Of a stretch of 64,000 nt of DNA, positions 51,539 to 61,300 are shown one piece after another. The notes below the pieces were generated by a model. The model did no database searches and had not been told where the DNA came from. It saw only the letters and a program-made list of their open reading frames with translations. Source of the DNA: an uncultured Myxococcales bacterium (GTDB lineage Bacteria; Myxococcota_A; UBA9042); contig CAIXGW010000018.1 in the NCBI GenBank assembly GCA_903919145.1, positions 33,530 to 97,529 of the forward strand. The letters run 5' to 3'. The first letter of the stretch is position 1. The number at the start of each line of letters is the position of its first letter. The position numbers were made by a program, and so were the translations under genes.

Positions 51539-52462
51539 TCAGGGGGCCTCCGACCAGTCAAAGTCAGAGTCGCCTTCCATAAAGGCTTCGCCAATGACCA
51601 GGCCGTGATCTTCTTCGTCCAATTGCCCCTGGTCGGCAAACGTCAAGAAATACATAGTGTGGGCTGGCCGCTCCGCCTGAATCACCCGGTGGATGCGAAT
51701 GATCTGGTCGTCGCTGAAGTGCGACGCGGGCTGAGGCAGCTTGACCACAAAGCAATGCGCCAAGTTCATGGGCGGCAGCACCACCGAGGTGATGCCGATC
51801 TCCGAAGTCACGCCGATGCGAAAGGGCTCAAAAGGCCAAGCGTTCTCAAAGATCTGCGGCTGGATGCCCACGTACATCTCCAGCAGCTGCTCCAGGGCCA
51901 CCCGGGTGCCGCGGATGCTGTACAGCGCCGGAGCGCGCCGCAACCAGCGCCGCTGCTGCTCCACCGGCCAGTCGGCTTCGATGTGCAGCGCCATCCAGCT
52001 GGCCAACCACGGCAGAAAGTGCGCGTCGGTCTCCTGGGGGCGAAACAGGCTGGGCAGGCGGTCGAGGTTGTCGCCGACTTTGTCGTACAGCTGCTGAAAT
52101 ACCCAAAGGAATTCGTGCAGCAGCTGGTTCTCATTGGCCGCCTGCAGCTGAAAAATCTGCGGCAGGTAGCGCATCCAGCTCTGCTTGGCGATCGACAGCT
52201 GCATTACCGTGGTCGAATCGACCAGCTGTCCGCGCATTGGCGCTTGCTCGACGACGCTGCCTTCCTCGGCGTAGGCCTCGATATAGCGAGCCACCGGCGG
52301 CGGCAAGCCGGCCTGCTGCAAAACGATGCAGGCGTCGCTATAGCGCAACGTCGCCAGGTCCGGAACGATGACCTTGCGCAGGGCGCGATCGAACGGCCGC
52401 CCTCCTGGTCGACTGGGACCGGTAGGGCCGCGGGGCGGTCGATCGGTGGAAGGTGTGGCCAT
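51539..52462 (-). CDS. phage tail protein I-like protein with N-terminal PASTA domain
   Basis: Residues 95-210 fit the tail-protein-I type (TIGR02242-like) of contractile systems, with WMRYLPQIFQ, DRLPSLFRPQETDAHFLPWL and LYSIRGTRVALEQLLEMYVG. This family sits at the baseplate wedge. Upstream, residues 31-93 fit a PASTA domain: VIVPDLATL, then DACIVLQQAGL, then GSVVEQAPMRGQLVDSTTVM and QLSI. PASTA domains normally bind peptidoglycan or muropeptides in kinases and penicillin-binding proteins. The combination suggests cell-wall contact by the baseplate. The order after the baseplate-J gene is the usual one. CGGAG precedes the ATG. Confidence 0.8.
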   Translation of the reverse strand: MATPSTDRPPRGPTGPSRPGGRPFDRALRKVIVPDLATLRYSDACIVLQQAGLPPPVARYIEAYAEEGSVVEQAPMRGQLVDSTTVMQLSIAKQSWMRYLPQIFQLQAANENQLLHEFLWVFQQLYDKVGDNLDRLPSLFRPQETDAHFLPWLASWMALHIEADWPVEQQRRWLRRAPALYSIRGTRVALEQLLEMYVGIQPQIFENAWPFEPFRIGVTSEIGITSVVLPPMNLAHCFVVKLPQPASHFSDDQIIRIHRVIQAERPAHTMYFLTFADQGQLDEEDHGLVIGEAFMEGDSDFDWSEAP

Positions 52463-52486
52463 AGACTGCTCCGGAACGCCCTAGGC

Positions 52487-55400
52487 TCAGACGATGCGAT
52501 CGTGCGCTTTCTCGACAACTTCAACGCGCACAACGTGGACCAGCTCGCCCGACCCGACCTTGAACTGGTCGACCTCAAGCTTGCTGGTCTCATCGATGAG
52601 GCGCACGCGGTCGACGAAATCGACCCCCGGAACGTCTTCAATCACGTGGTACAGGTCCACGCGGTAGACTGGGCGCCCAAACGGCCAGCCCTTGCCGTCC
52701 TTGCCGCCCTTGAGGGGGTGCAAGAACATCCGGATGCGCCGCTCGATCTCGCGCTTGACCCGGTCCGAGCCGGCGGCCTGCAACACTACCATCTCTACCA
52801 CCACGCCGAGCTCGCGGAAGGTAGGCCGTTGCACGTTGAGCACCGTCGAGATCAGCTTGCGGTCGGCAAGGTGATTGCGAACCTTGCGCAGCAGCTCGGT
52901 CGATGGGATTGGCTTGTCTAGGAAATCCGGATGGGTTTCCGCAACCTTGGGCACAATGACAACGGTGATTTCGCCTTCGCGCTCATGGGTCGGCAGAGCA
53001 CAGACGCGCGCCACCGAATTGGAGGCCTCGATCGCCAGCCACTCAAAGTCCTCTGCAGTCACCGCGCGGCCCTTGGCCTTGAGAGAGTGCGGCCCGCGGC
53101 GCTTGGCTTCCTCAATCGTCTCGAGGTCGCAGCCGCCGGCCGCGGCAAAGACGTTACGCACGCTGTCGATGTAGGGCACGCCCTGCAGCAGCACGGTCAC
53201 GGCATCTGGGGGCACGTTGCCCTTCTCGCCGTCGCCGACCTGGTAGCGCTTGCACACGATGTTGCGGTCGCCCTTGGGCGGCATCAGACCGTGGATGCCG
53301 TCGCCAAACTTGATCTCGCTGGTGACGATGTCTTTGACGTAGTGGCGCGAATTGCTCTTGGATTCGTAGAGACTGTCGACCTCGCGCCAGCGCACCAGCA
53401 CTCCGCCATCGGCCAGGTCTTCAACAAACCGCTCGCCGAATTCGCGCTCGAGCTCGATCAGGTCCGGGCCGACTGGGCGCTCGCGCTCGCGCACCCACAC
53501 TTCCTGGCCTGGCAGCACCGGCCCGCGGACAAACTTGAAGCTCTGATTGGGCGTGGCCTTGGAGGAACCAAGGATTTCCTCAGAGTACGTGGTGACATTG
53601 GTCGCATAGGCGGCATTGAGCAAGACGTTGCGCAGCATGGGCGGCTCGTCATAGCCGCCAAACTCCAAGCGCGCGCGCAGCCAGTACAGCGGGACGCCAA
53701 AGCGCTTGTGGTGGCGGTGGTCGGTGGGCCCGACAAACTCAATAAAGCCAGACTGGGTAAATCCATAGGTCTGGTCGCGGGTAATCAGCGACTGCCAGTC
53801 CTTGCCGTTCCAGTACTCCCAGTTGATGACTTGCTCGGCGTGCAGCTGGTTGAGCTGGCGCGAAGTCTGACCTGGACCGGCCTTCATGCGCCGGCCCGGG
53901 CCCTCGCTCTCTGCCAGCTCAAAGTACAGCTGGATCCTTTCGTTGGGAAACGGCTGCGGTCCCGGCGGGTTAGGCCCGTCGTAGTTCTGCAGCTTAAAGC
54001 CCAGGTACAGCGTCGGGCTCTCTTCGGCGATGGGCATGAACGGCTGAAACGGCTTGCCCGCCTCGCCCTGCCCCGCCAGAGCCGTGTAGTCGCTGTAGAG
54101 AAAGTCATTGTAGGCAAGGACTTTGTCAAAGTCGTGCTCCTGCTCGACAAAGCGCAGGGCCAGGCCCTTGAGCTGGGGCGGACGCAGCGGGCGCACGTCT
54201 TTCCACACCCAGCGGTCGTTCTCTAGTTCATACGTGCCCGGCACGCCAAAGTCGCCGCGCTCGATGCGCGCCCGCACCCACACAGCCTCTTTGCCGTTGA
54301 TGTCGACCGGCTTGATGTCTTTGGGCCGCTTGAAAGACACCGAGCCGGACACCGTCAGACACTGGGTGTCGTCGCGGAAGCCAAATCCCGGGTCCTCCAT
54401 GTCGAAGTCGCCAATGCCATTGCGGCCAATGAGGCGCCAGCGCTTGCCGTTGTAGTACTCCCACACGATGACCAGGTCTGGCGACGGCGACGGCACCGGC
54501 ACCACCGAAGCGTCTGCCAGCTCCAGGTCGATGCGGACATCGGCGTCGGGGTGGTTCAGCACGCGCTCGCAGGAGATGTACAGGCTGCCGTCGACCGTGG
54601 GCTCGCGGCCAAAGGGCTGCATCAGCCGATCGCCCTCCAGCTTGAGGAACAGACCGCCCGACAGGTTGGCCAGGGCCAGATCGGGCTGCTCGCCCTCGCC
54701 GGTAAGCTCCAGGCGCATGCTGACGATGTCGAGCAGGGTGTCCGCTGGTGTCGTTGGCACTTCGATGAGCTTGCCGCGCAAGAACAGACCGGTGACTTCG
54801 CCAACGGTGGTCTCTGCCATCGAAGGCGGTCCGATCAGCGCGACCTGGTCCGCTTCGGTCTCCAGCGGCGGGTTGGCCAGGGCACGCCAGCGCTCGCCAT
54901 CGAAGTACTCCCACTCCAGCTGCTTGCACAGCGGGGTCTGGGTGCTGCCGTGCGACGTGGTGCGAATGGTCAGGATCGAGGTCTCGTCAAACGCGTCGAG
55001 CCGCTTGTCGCCGACAAACAGGAACCGCTCGACACTGCGCACGCCCGACCACAGCTCCAGCCCTTCGCGCTTGCGCCCGAGCTGCCCGGTATAGTCGGAA
55101 AACGTCTCGTGGTACTGGCTCATGCACATGGCCAGCTGAGCATTGGTCACGCACAGGTCGCTCTCAGTCTCAAAGGCAATGGTGCCGCCGTCGGGGCCCG
55201 GCTTGGTACCCACACGGGTGCCGTGGGGCACGGTGACCATGTCCGCCTTGGGATTCAGACCAAAGCGCAACACCGTTCGAGCCGGCTGCGGCGGCGCCAG
55301 GGTGATCCCCATCAGCTCCAAGAAGGCTAAGAAGTTCTTGTCCGGCACTCGGTTGAGCCGGTACAAGGTCATCTCGGTCATCCACGCAAACAGCTCGATC

Positions 55401-55525
55401 AGCGTAATGCCGGGGTCCGAGCGGTTGTGGTTGGTCCACTCGGGGCAATACTGCGGGATTAGCCGGATGGCTTCTTGGACGATGTCCTCAAAGCTGCGGT
55501 CATCTAGGTTCGGACTTGGGATCAT
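52487..55525 (-). CDS. baseplate J-like assembly protein (large)
   Basis: The 1012-residue protein is a putative baseplate assembly protein of the large TIGR02243/Afp11-12 kind. The N-terminal DRSFEDIVQEAIRLIPQY and NRSDPGITLIELFAWMTE are diagnostic. The middle has several beta-rich repeats with WEYYNGKRWRLIG-like phrases (WEYWNGKDW). The C-terminal third has the J-like domain with LRKVRNHLADRKLIST and a following FLHPLKGG. It shapes the wedge ring around the spike. Its ATG overlaps the stop of the gp25-like gene (ATGA). Confidence 0.9.
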   Translation of the reverse strand: MIPSPNLDDRSFEDIVQEAIRLIPQYCPEWTNHNRSDPGITLIELFAWMTEMTLYRLNRVPDKNFLAFLELMGITLAPPQPARTVLRFGLNPKADMVTVPHGTRVGTKPGPDGGTIAFETESDLCVTNAQLAMCMSQYHETFSDYTGQLGRKREGLELWSGVRSVERFLFVGDKRLDAFDETSILTIRTTSHGSTQTPLCKQLEWEYFDGERWRALANPPLETEADQVALIGPPSMAETTVGEVTGLFLRGKLIEVPTTPADTLLDIVSMRLELTGEGEQPDLALANLSGGLFLKLEGDRLMQPFGREPTVDGSLYISCERVLNHPDADVRIDLELADASVVPVPSPSPDLVIVWEYYNGKRWRLIGRNGIGDFDMEDPGFGFRDDTQCLTVSGSVSFKRPKDIKPVDINGKEAVWVRARIERGDFGVPGTYELENDRWVWKDVRPLRPPQLKGLALRFVEQEHDFDKVLAYNDFLYSDYTALAGQGEAGKPFQPFMPIAEESPTLYLGFKLQNYDGPNPPGPQPFPNERIQLYFELAESEGPGRRMKAGPGQTSRQLNQLHAEQVINWEYWNGKDWQSLITRDQTYGFTQSGFIEFVGPTDHRHHKRFGVPLYWLRARLEFGGYDEPPMLRNVLLNAAYATNVTTYSEEILGSSKATPNQSFKFVRGPVLPGQEVWVRERERPVGPDLIELEREFGERFVEDLADGGVLVRWREVDSLYESKSNSRHYVKDIVTSEIKFGDGIHGLMPPKGDRNIVCKRYQVGDGEKGNVPPDAVTVLLQGVPYIDSVRNVFAAAGGCDLETIEEAKRRGPHSLKAKGRAVTAEDFEWLAIEASNSVARVCALPTHEREGEITVVIVPKVAETHPDFLDKPIPSTELLRKVRNHLADRKLISTVLNVQRPTFRELGVVVEMVVLQAAGSDRVKREIERRIRMFLHPLKGGKDGKGWPFGRPVYRVDLYHVIEDVPGVDFVDRVRLIDETSKLEVDQFKVGSGELVHVVRVEVVEKAHDRIV

Positions 55526-55923
55526 AGATCCTGCTCCCGCCTCAAGTAGAAGGGATAGACAAGGTTGCGGTCGACGTTGGTCGAGCGAATCTTGTATTTG
55601 ACGTCGACCACCATCAGCGACTCTTCGCCTTGGCTGGGCTTGGCCGACACCCGCACGTCAGTAATGCGCGGCTCGTATTTGTTCAGCGCCTCGGCCGCGT
55701 AGAAGGCGACCATACCGGCGGTGGCATTCGAGTTGGGGTGAAACACATAGTCGTGGATGCGGCAGCCGAACAGAGGTCTCATCACTCGCTCGCCAACGGC
55801 GGTGCCGATGATCAGGCGAATGCCCTCCTCGATGTTGTCGCCGCCTTCCGAAAGGGCTACGCCGCCTACAGAATTGATCTGAAGCGGAAACTGCATCCCG
55901 CATCCGAGGAAGCTCTTGACCAT
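55522..55923 (-). CDS. gp25/GPW-like baseplate wedge protein
   Basis: The 133-residue protein has the gp25 family core: GRI/GVALSEGGDNIEEGIRLI, the EPRITDVRV strand, and GERVMRPLFGCRIHD, which matches the family's GER-x3-PxxG motif. It is a small wedge subunit homologous to T4 gp25, T6SS TssE and Afp9. GGGAGGT stands before the ATG, and translation is coupled to the baseplate-J gene. It lies 252 bases after the GPD-like gene. Confidence 0.9.
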   Translation of the reverse strand: MVKSFLGCGMQFPLQINSVGGVALSEGGDNIEEGIRLIIGTAVGERVMRPLFGCRIHDYVFHPNSNATAGMVAFYAAEALNKYEPRITDVRVSAKPSQGEESLMVVDVKYKIRSTNVDRNLVYPFYLRREQDL

Positions 55924-56175
55924 GCGCGGCTACCTCCCAGGTGAGAACTCCGTCCCCAACATGCCCGATCCCCAATCCACTCGACCGGAGCCAATCCTAG
56001 CCAGCGGACCCTGCCTGTCAACGGCACCGCCGTCCAAACACGCCATCGCTTGCACAATCCCCCTGCCCGCGGTCAGCGCAATTCCCTTGACACCCTGTAA
56101 CTACATGCGAAAGCCCAAAACGACGGCGGCCCGCCGCAGATCGCTCTGGGCGGGCCGCGCGATCGCCACAAGCCC

Positions 56176-57333
56176 CTAGGCGCCTTTGACGTTGCGCGAG
56201 AAAGCGATGGTAGTGCGGTAACCTTCCTCGCCGCGGTAGCTGTGGGTGGCGGAGACGATCAGATACTTGCCGCTGAACGCCTTGCCAAAGCCCTCAAACT
56301 CAATGGTCTTTCCTGGAATCGCCTTGGGCTCACCGTCGATCGTGATCTCGCCGTTCATGAAGTCCATAGAGAACTGATCAAACAGCGCCTGGGCAAGGGC
56401 CTTGGCTTCCTCTTTGGTGTTGACCGGCTGATCGACCACAATGTACTTGCGCCCGGTGGAGCCTGATCCGTACAGACCGGTGCCCGTCTCTGAGTGGCCC
56501 TTGGAGCCGTCAAAGCTGTAGGTCGAAGACGTGACCTTGGCCACGATGTTCTTCTTGGTCACAAAGTCCCAGCTGCGCACCTCGACGGCGGCGTACTGCT
56601 GCACGGTCGACATGCGGAACTGCAGGTGCAGAAACGGCTTGGCATCGCCTGAGCCGCCTTGGCCACTGCGCTCGCGGGCGATTTTGATGACCGGGGCCGA
56701 CGCCGGATCGGGCTTGCGAAAGGTGACCTTGGTGGCACCGTCGTCACCGGCCTTCATCTCAAGACTGGCACCAACCGCCTGCAAGAACTCAAAATCGCTC
56801 ATGTTCAGCTGCGGCACGTAGTGGTGCTTGACCGACGCCGAGTCCAGCGCGCCGGCGCTCATCTTGTCGCTGGTCTTGCCGCCTTCGTTGGCCTTGGAGT
56901 TGTTGATGACGTCAGAGATCGGCGTCGTCGGCGAGATGCTGGGCTTTAGACCATCGCCCCAGGTCTTGGAGCGCTGGCCGCGGGTCAAGCGGTGCATCTT
57001 GTGGTAGCCAGAGATCGTCGTGTGGTAGCCGGCTTCCACATCAAAGCTGGGCTCTATGTAGGTAATCTCGCCGGTCATCAGCGTCTGGGCGGCGTCCAGA
57101 CCAAGGCCGATCTCGACCTCGGTGCCCGGCTTGAAGGTGTCGATGAGGTCGAGTTCTTCGAGCTTCATCATGTCGTATTCCACAGAGAACATGTCGGGCT
57201 GATCAAGCCGCAAGTCCACCGTGACCGCCACAATGCCTTCGCCAGCGCGCGTCTCTAGCGAATTGCCGGTGTCGGTCTGGATGGCAGTGCTGCCTGCAAG
57301 TTTGACGGTCAGGCTGGCGACGTTCTTGTCCAT
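56176..57333 (-). CDS. phage late control D / spike protein (VgrG-like hub)
   Basis: The 385-residue protein fits the GPD (late control gene D) family that forms the trimeric hub under the tube. It has FKPGTEVEIGLG, then LMTGEITYIEPSFD, then a segment ISGYHKMHRLTRGQRSKTW, and a C-terminal end with GKYLIVSATHSYRGEEGYRT. The Afp8-type spikes of extracellular injection systems belong here. It is shorter than T6SS VgrG and has no C-terminal effector domain. AGGGAG precedes the ATG. It follows the LysM gene after 342 bases. Confidence 0.85.
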   Translation of the reverse strand: MDKNVASLTVKLAGSTAIQTDTGNSLETRAGEGIVAVTVDLRLDQPDMFSVEYDMMKLEELDLIDTFKPGTEVEIGLGLDAAQTLMTGEITYIEPSFDVEAGYHTTISGYHKMHRLTRGQRSKTWGDGLKPSISPTTPISDVINNSKANEGGKTSDKMSAGALDSASVKHHYVPQLNMSDFEFLQAVGASLEMKAGDDGATKVTFRKPDPASAPVIKIARERSGQGGSGDAKPFLHLQFRMSTVQQYAAVEVRSWDFVTKKNIVAKVTSSTYSFDGSKGHSETGTGLYGSGSTGRKYIVVDQPVNTKEEAKALAQALFDQFSMDFMNGEITIDGEPKAIPGKTIEFEGFGKAFSGKYLIVSATHSYRGEEGYRTTIAFSRNVKGA

Positions 57334-57675
57334 GACGACACTCCCTTGGGGCCCGAGAAGAAATCCCGTGTTCTTTCTCAGTTCCGCTGCGCCTGCTGGG
57401 TGGCACGCAAGCTCTCGTCCTAAAAGGCCGGCTCGCCGCTGCTGCTGCCACCCGGGGCGACCGACCTGATTGTACGCGATCGCGGCGCCCTGGGGCCCGT
57501 GGCCAGAGGGTCGCTCGATCGGATCAGCTGAAGACCCTTAGCCCTGGGCTGACGGGCCGGTTCCGAAACAGCGTTGCCCTAGCTGACACCGGCGAACGGC
57601 CAAAGCCAAGCATGGCTGCGGTTGATCGCGGCGCTCGCGGGGGTGCGTCCCGAGGCGCCGGCCCAACCAATCGGA
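57334..57675. other. intergenic region between spike and LysM genes, nothing seen
   Basis: About 340 bases have no gene-like frame; the longest frames overlap the LysM gene on the opposite strand. It may carry an internal promoter for the baseplate genes. Confidence 0.45.
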
Positions 57676-58350
57676 CTACTTGATGATCGGCGGGATCAGC
57701 AAGCGCCGGCCGGGCGTGAGCTTGAGCGGGTCGTCAATGCCATTGGCGTAGGCGATGCGCCGCCATTCGCCCGGGTCGTCATACTCACGGCTGGAGATCC
57801 CCTGCAGGGTATCGCCGCGGCCTACCAAGTGGACGTGCGCCGTGTCGGGGCTCGACTTGGTCTCGCTTTCCGCCGGCTCTTCGGCCAACGTCAGCTTGCA
57901 AGTCGCGCGAACAGGCGTACCGTCCGGCAGGAACATCGTGTAATTGACGTCCAGACCAGTGACAAACCACATGCCCGTGTTGACCTTGTTGGTGCTGGCT
58001 TCCGCCGACCAACCTGAGCCCCACAGGAACACCACCCGCGGCGGGCGGTGCAGGTTTTCATTGGCCTTGAGCAGTTGCTCAAACCACTGAACATGCTTGA
58101 CGTACACGTTCTCGCGCTTGTCAAAGCAGTCAAACAGTAGCTCGCCAAACTCCAGCTGCGCCGGGTTGCCCGTCGTAAACTGGTGCTTGGGAGCGCTGCG
58201 TCCCGCTTGCCGCGCCTGCTTCGGTGCCGTCGACTTGGTGACGCGAACCGCTTCAGGGTTGAACATGAACTCGGAAAAACTCGGCTTGAAGCCCCCTTTG
58301 GAGGCATCATCCGCGTAAACCTCAATCCGGGCCTTCGTTGGGTCAGACAT
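57676..58350 (-). CDS. LysM-domain tube-associated protein (Afp7-like)
   Basis: The 224-residue protein has the CIS-tube-protein pattern. It begins with a T4-gp53-like part, FSEFMFNPEAVRVTKS, and GELLFDCFDKRENV. A C-terminal LysM domain (about 172-221) follows, with VGRGDTLQGISSREYDD and NGIDDPLKLTPGRRLLIP. Homologues sit between tube and spike and help attach the tube to the baseplate. Its ATG lies within the last eight bases of the upstream 1513-aa gene, showing tight coupling. Confidence 0.88.
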   Translation of the reverse strand: MSDPTKARIEVYADDASKGGFKPSFSEFMFNPEAVRVTKSTAPKQARQAGRSAPKHQFTTGNPAQLEFGELLFDCFDKRENVYVKHVQWFEQLLKANENLHRPPRVVFLWGSGWSAEASTNKVNTGMWFVTGLDVNYTMFLPDGTPVRATCKLTLAEEPAESETKSSPDTAHVHLVGRGDTLQGISSREYDDPGEWRRIAYANGIDDPLKLTPGRRLLIPPIIK

Positions 58351-61300
58351 GGAGCCCCCTTCTCTCGCGCTCGCGCTTGATCCGCACCATCACAGACCTA
58401 GCGACCTTCATCGCCAAGGCCTCCAAATCCTGCACGTTGCTGCTGTGTTCTTCTGCAGCCGCGCGCTCTTTTTCACCGCCGCCACCGCCCTTACCGGCTT
58501 TGTGGCCACCGACGCCGCTGATCGGCATTCCCACTGTCGGATCTGCACCGCTGGTCACGATGCTTTCCGACAGCGGCTTGGCCGCCGCTGCCGAGACCAG
58601 CGCCTGGGCCGCCGGGGCGACCAAGGGCAAGACGTTGGCCGATGGGGCCGCAGTCACTGACAACACCCGAGTCATGGCCGCCGCTTGCGTGCTCTTGATC
58701 GCTGCCGTCGCACCGCCGCTGCGGCCCGACGCAGCCATTGCGGCGTGCATGGCGGCGGCCGGGTTGTCACCCGCGCGGAACTCACTGGGCATGACCGGGA
58801 CGCCGTCAAACGCCGGCATCGCGGCCTGCGGCGCCGCCGAAGCGCCGTGACGACCCTGGCTGCGCCGTGCGAACACGGCCTGGCTGAGCCGATCGGCTCC
58901 GCGCACCGCAGACGGAGACGGGGCGCCGTCGCCAAAGAACATCTCGCTGTCCGCCTGGCCAAGACCCAGCAGATCGCCACCGCCTAGAGCCGCCGCACCG
59001 TAGCCCACCCGCGATCCGGCCAGCCGAGCCAGCGAGCGAGCTGCCGCCTGCTGGCCGCGCTGGGTGGTGTGCAGCCAGCCGCCGGAGCGGCGCTGCTGTC
59101 CCAGCAGATTGCGACCGCGGCGCAAGCCAAGGGGCGAGAACTCATGCAGTTTAACCGCAGCCAACTTGCGCGACGCGGCAGCCGAGCTCGCGGCGCCAGC
59201 AGGCTTGGTCGCAGCGACTTTGCCTTGACCCGCAGAGGCCTGAGCAGAGCTGGCGGCCGGGCCGGTGCCGTCGCTGTCCGCCGCGGGAGCCAGCATGGTG
59301 CGCTCAACGTCCTGGCTGGCCATCTGGCGCGCTGCAGGCCGCTGCCCAAAGTCACCGGCGGCCAACGCGGCCAGCGCCGCAAAACCGCTCAGTACAACGG
59401 AGTCCCCTTGCACTGCCGCGGTGGCTGCACCGGCCAGGTCGCGGGTGGAGCCGGCTTGCGCCGCCCGTCCCGTAGCCCGCGCCGCTGCGCTCGCCGCCGC
59501 CGGCTGAGCCTCACCAGCGCCATCGCGCATCGCCAGCAGCTCGCCGGCAGGCGTAGCATCGGCAGCCATCCGCCGCAGCACCTTGCCGGCCACATCGACA
59601 CGACCGAGCCATTTGGCGGTAAACGCCGAAGCTACATCGCGCTCTGCCGGCACTGTGCTCTCGCCCAAGGCCTGCAGAATCGTCCGCAGCGCCTGCGGCG
59701 TCATGCTGTCTACCGCAGCCGATGCCGACTTGGTTCCCGCAGCTGCGCGGAGATCCGCTAGCCCACCGGCGCGGTTGCGACCGGCCTGGGAGCCGGCGCT
59801 GCTCTTGGCTGCGGCAGCCACGGCTGCAGTGCCTTGAACAGGGCTGCGGGCAGCCCGGCCGGACAGCTGGCTTGGCGAGTCACCGGTCGCCAATTGCGCG
59901 GCATCGGCTTCTCCCAAGGACAGCAGCTCGCCGGCCCCGGCGTCGCTGGCGCTGGCCAAGCTCTGCTGGGGCGCCAAGCGCTTGCTCAACCACGGCGTCA
60001 GAGCATCCGACCGGCCGCCAGGGGCGGGCGCCAGGACTCCAAGTTCGCCAAGACCAGCCAGGGACTGCAGGAGCGAAGGCCCGCGGCCACTGGCAGCTGT
60101 TGCACTGCGAATCCCCGCCACAGCTTGGCGCTGGGCGCGCTTGACGGCCGCTACAGCGGCAGCTGCGGCAGCTGCGGCCGGCGCGGCGCCCAGGCGCTGG
60201 CCCGAGCGAGCCGAGGCACTGCCAGCTGCGCGGCCCTGATCGGCGGCACCGGCCAGACCCGACGCACCCTGACCCGACGCACCCTGACCCGACGCACCCT
60301 GACCCGAAGCACCTTGACCCGAAGCCCGTGCCGGCGCTCCGCGATCCGCTGTTGTTTCGATCTCTTCGCCGGCCACCAACCACTCGCCCGGCGCTTCGCG
60401 ACCCGCAGCGGCGGTGCGACCCGCAGCCACCCGGGCGCCGCCGCCAAGGGCAAAGCGCTGGTCTGAGGAAAGAAGGCCCTCGGCGCCGGTAGACAAGCCG
60501 GCCTCCGCCCGCATGATCTGCCGAATTCCAAGTCCCTGAGGGGCCCGCGATCCCTGGCGCAGCTCGGCGCTCTGCAGCGAACCGGCACCAGACGTCTGGG
60601 CGAAGGCCTGAGCCATTGCCAGAGCCTGACCGGGCTCTTGACCGAGCATACTGCGGTTCACAAAGCGCTCTGCCAAACCCGCCACCGCCGCACCAGACAG
60701 GCCGGGCACTCCGCCGACGGCTCTGGCCCACAGCGAAGCGCCGGCATCCGCCAGCGACCGACCTGCCGTAGCACCTTGGCCTGCAGAAGCGCCCTGGCCC
60801 ACAGCTGTCGCTGCTGAAGCCCGCTGCGCAGCGCTGCGCGAAGCCTGAGGCGCGATCCAAGAGGGCAGCTGCGTCAACGACGCCTGCCGCGCCGCCTGGG
60901 CAAGGCTGCCCCGCACCACCGCATCGGTCGCTCGGGCAGCGGCCTGAGCGGCCTGGGCCGAGCCGCTAGCGGCCTGACCCGCGACCTTGGCGGCCCCTGC
61001 GCCGACCGAAGTGCTGGCTGGCTGGCGACCTGGAGCCGCCACTGCCCCGGCGCCTTGCTGCTTGCCGACAGCCACTGCCTCAGCGGCGGCAGCCAATTCC
61101 TGCATCAGGGCCAAGGACTCGCGATCGTCGCCACCCTGGGCCAGCGCGCCGCGGTAGGGACGGCTAGCTGCCAAGCCGCTGAAGGCCGCCGAAGTCTGGT
61201 CGGACCAGGTCTGCCAGCGCGGCAGCAGAGCCTGCGAGCGATCCTCCACCGCAGCAAAATCACCCGGCTGGCCGATGGCGGCCGAGAGCTGGGCCGGAGA

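Noticed and set aside
49826..52921. A 1031-codon plus-strand open frame across injection-system genes
   Set aside because: It is an opposite-strand shadow of three well-supported genes, with Asp/Val/His/Leu-biased composition and no domains.
59880..60860. Minus-strand Cys/Arg-rich frame inside the giant low-complexity gene
   Set aside because: It is a frame-shifted reading of the same repeats; it lacks a ribosome site and coupling to neighbours, unlike the 1513-aa frame.
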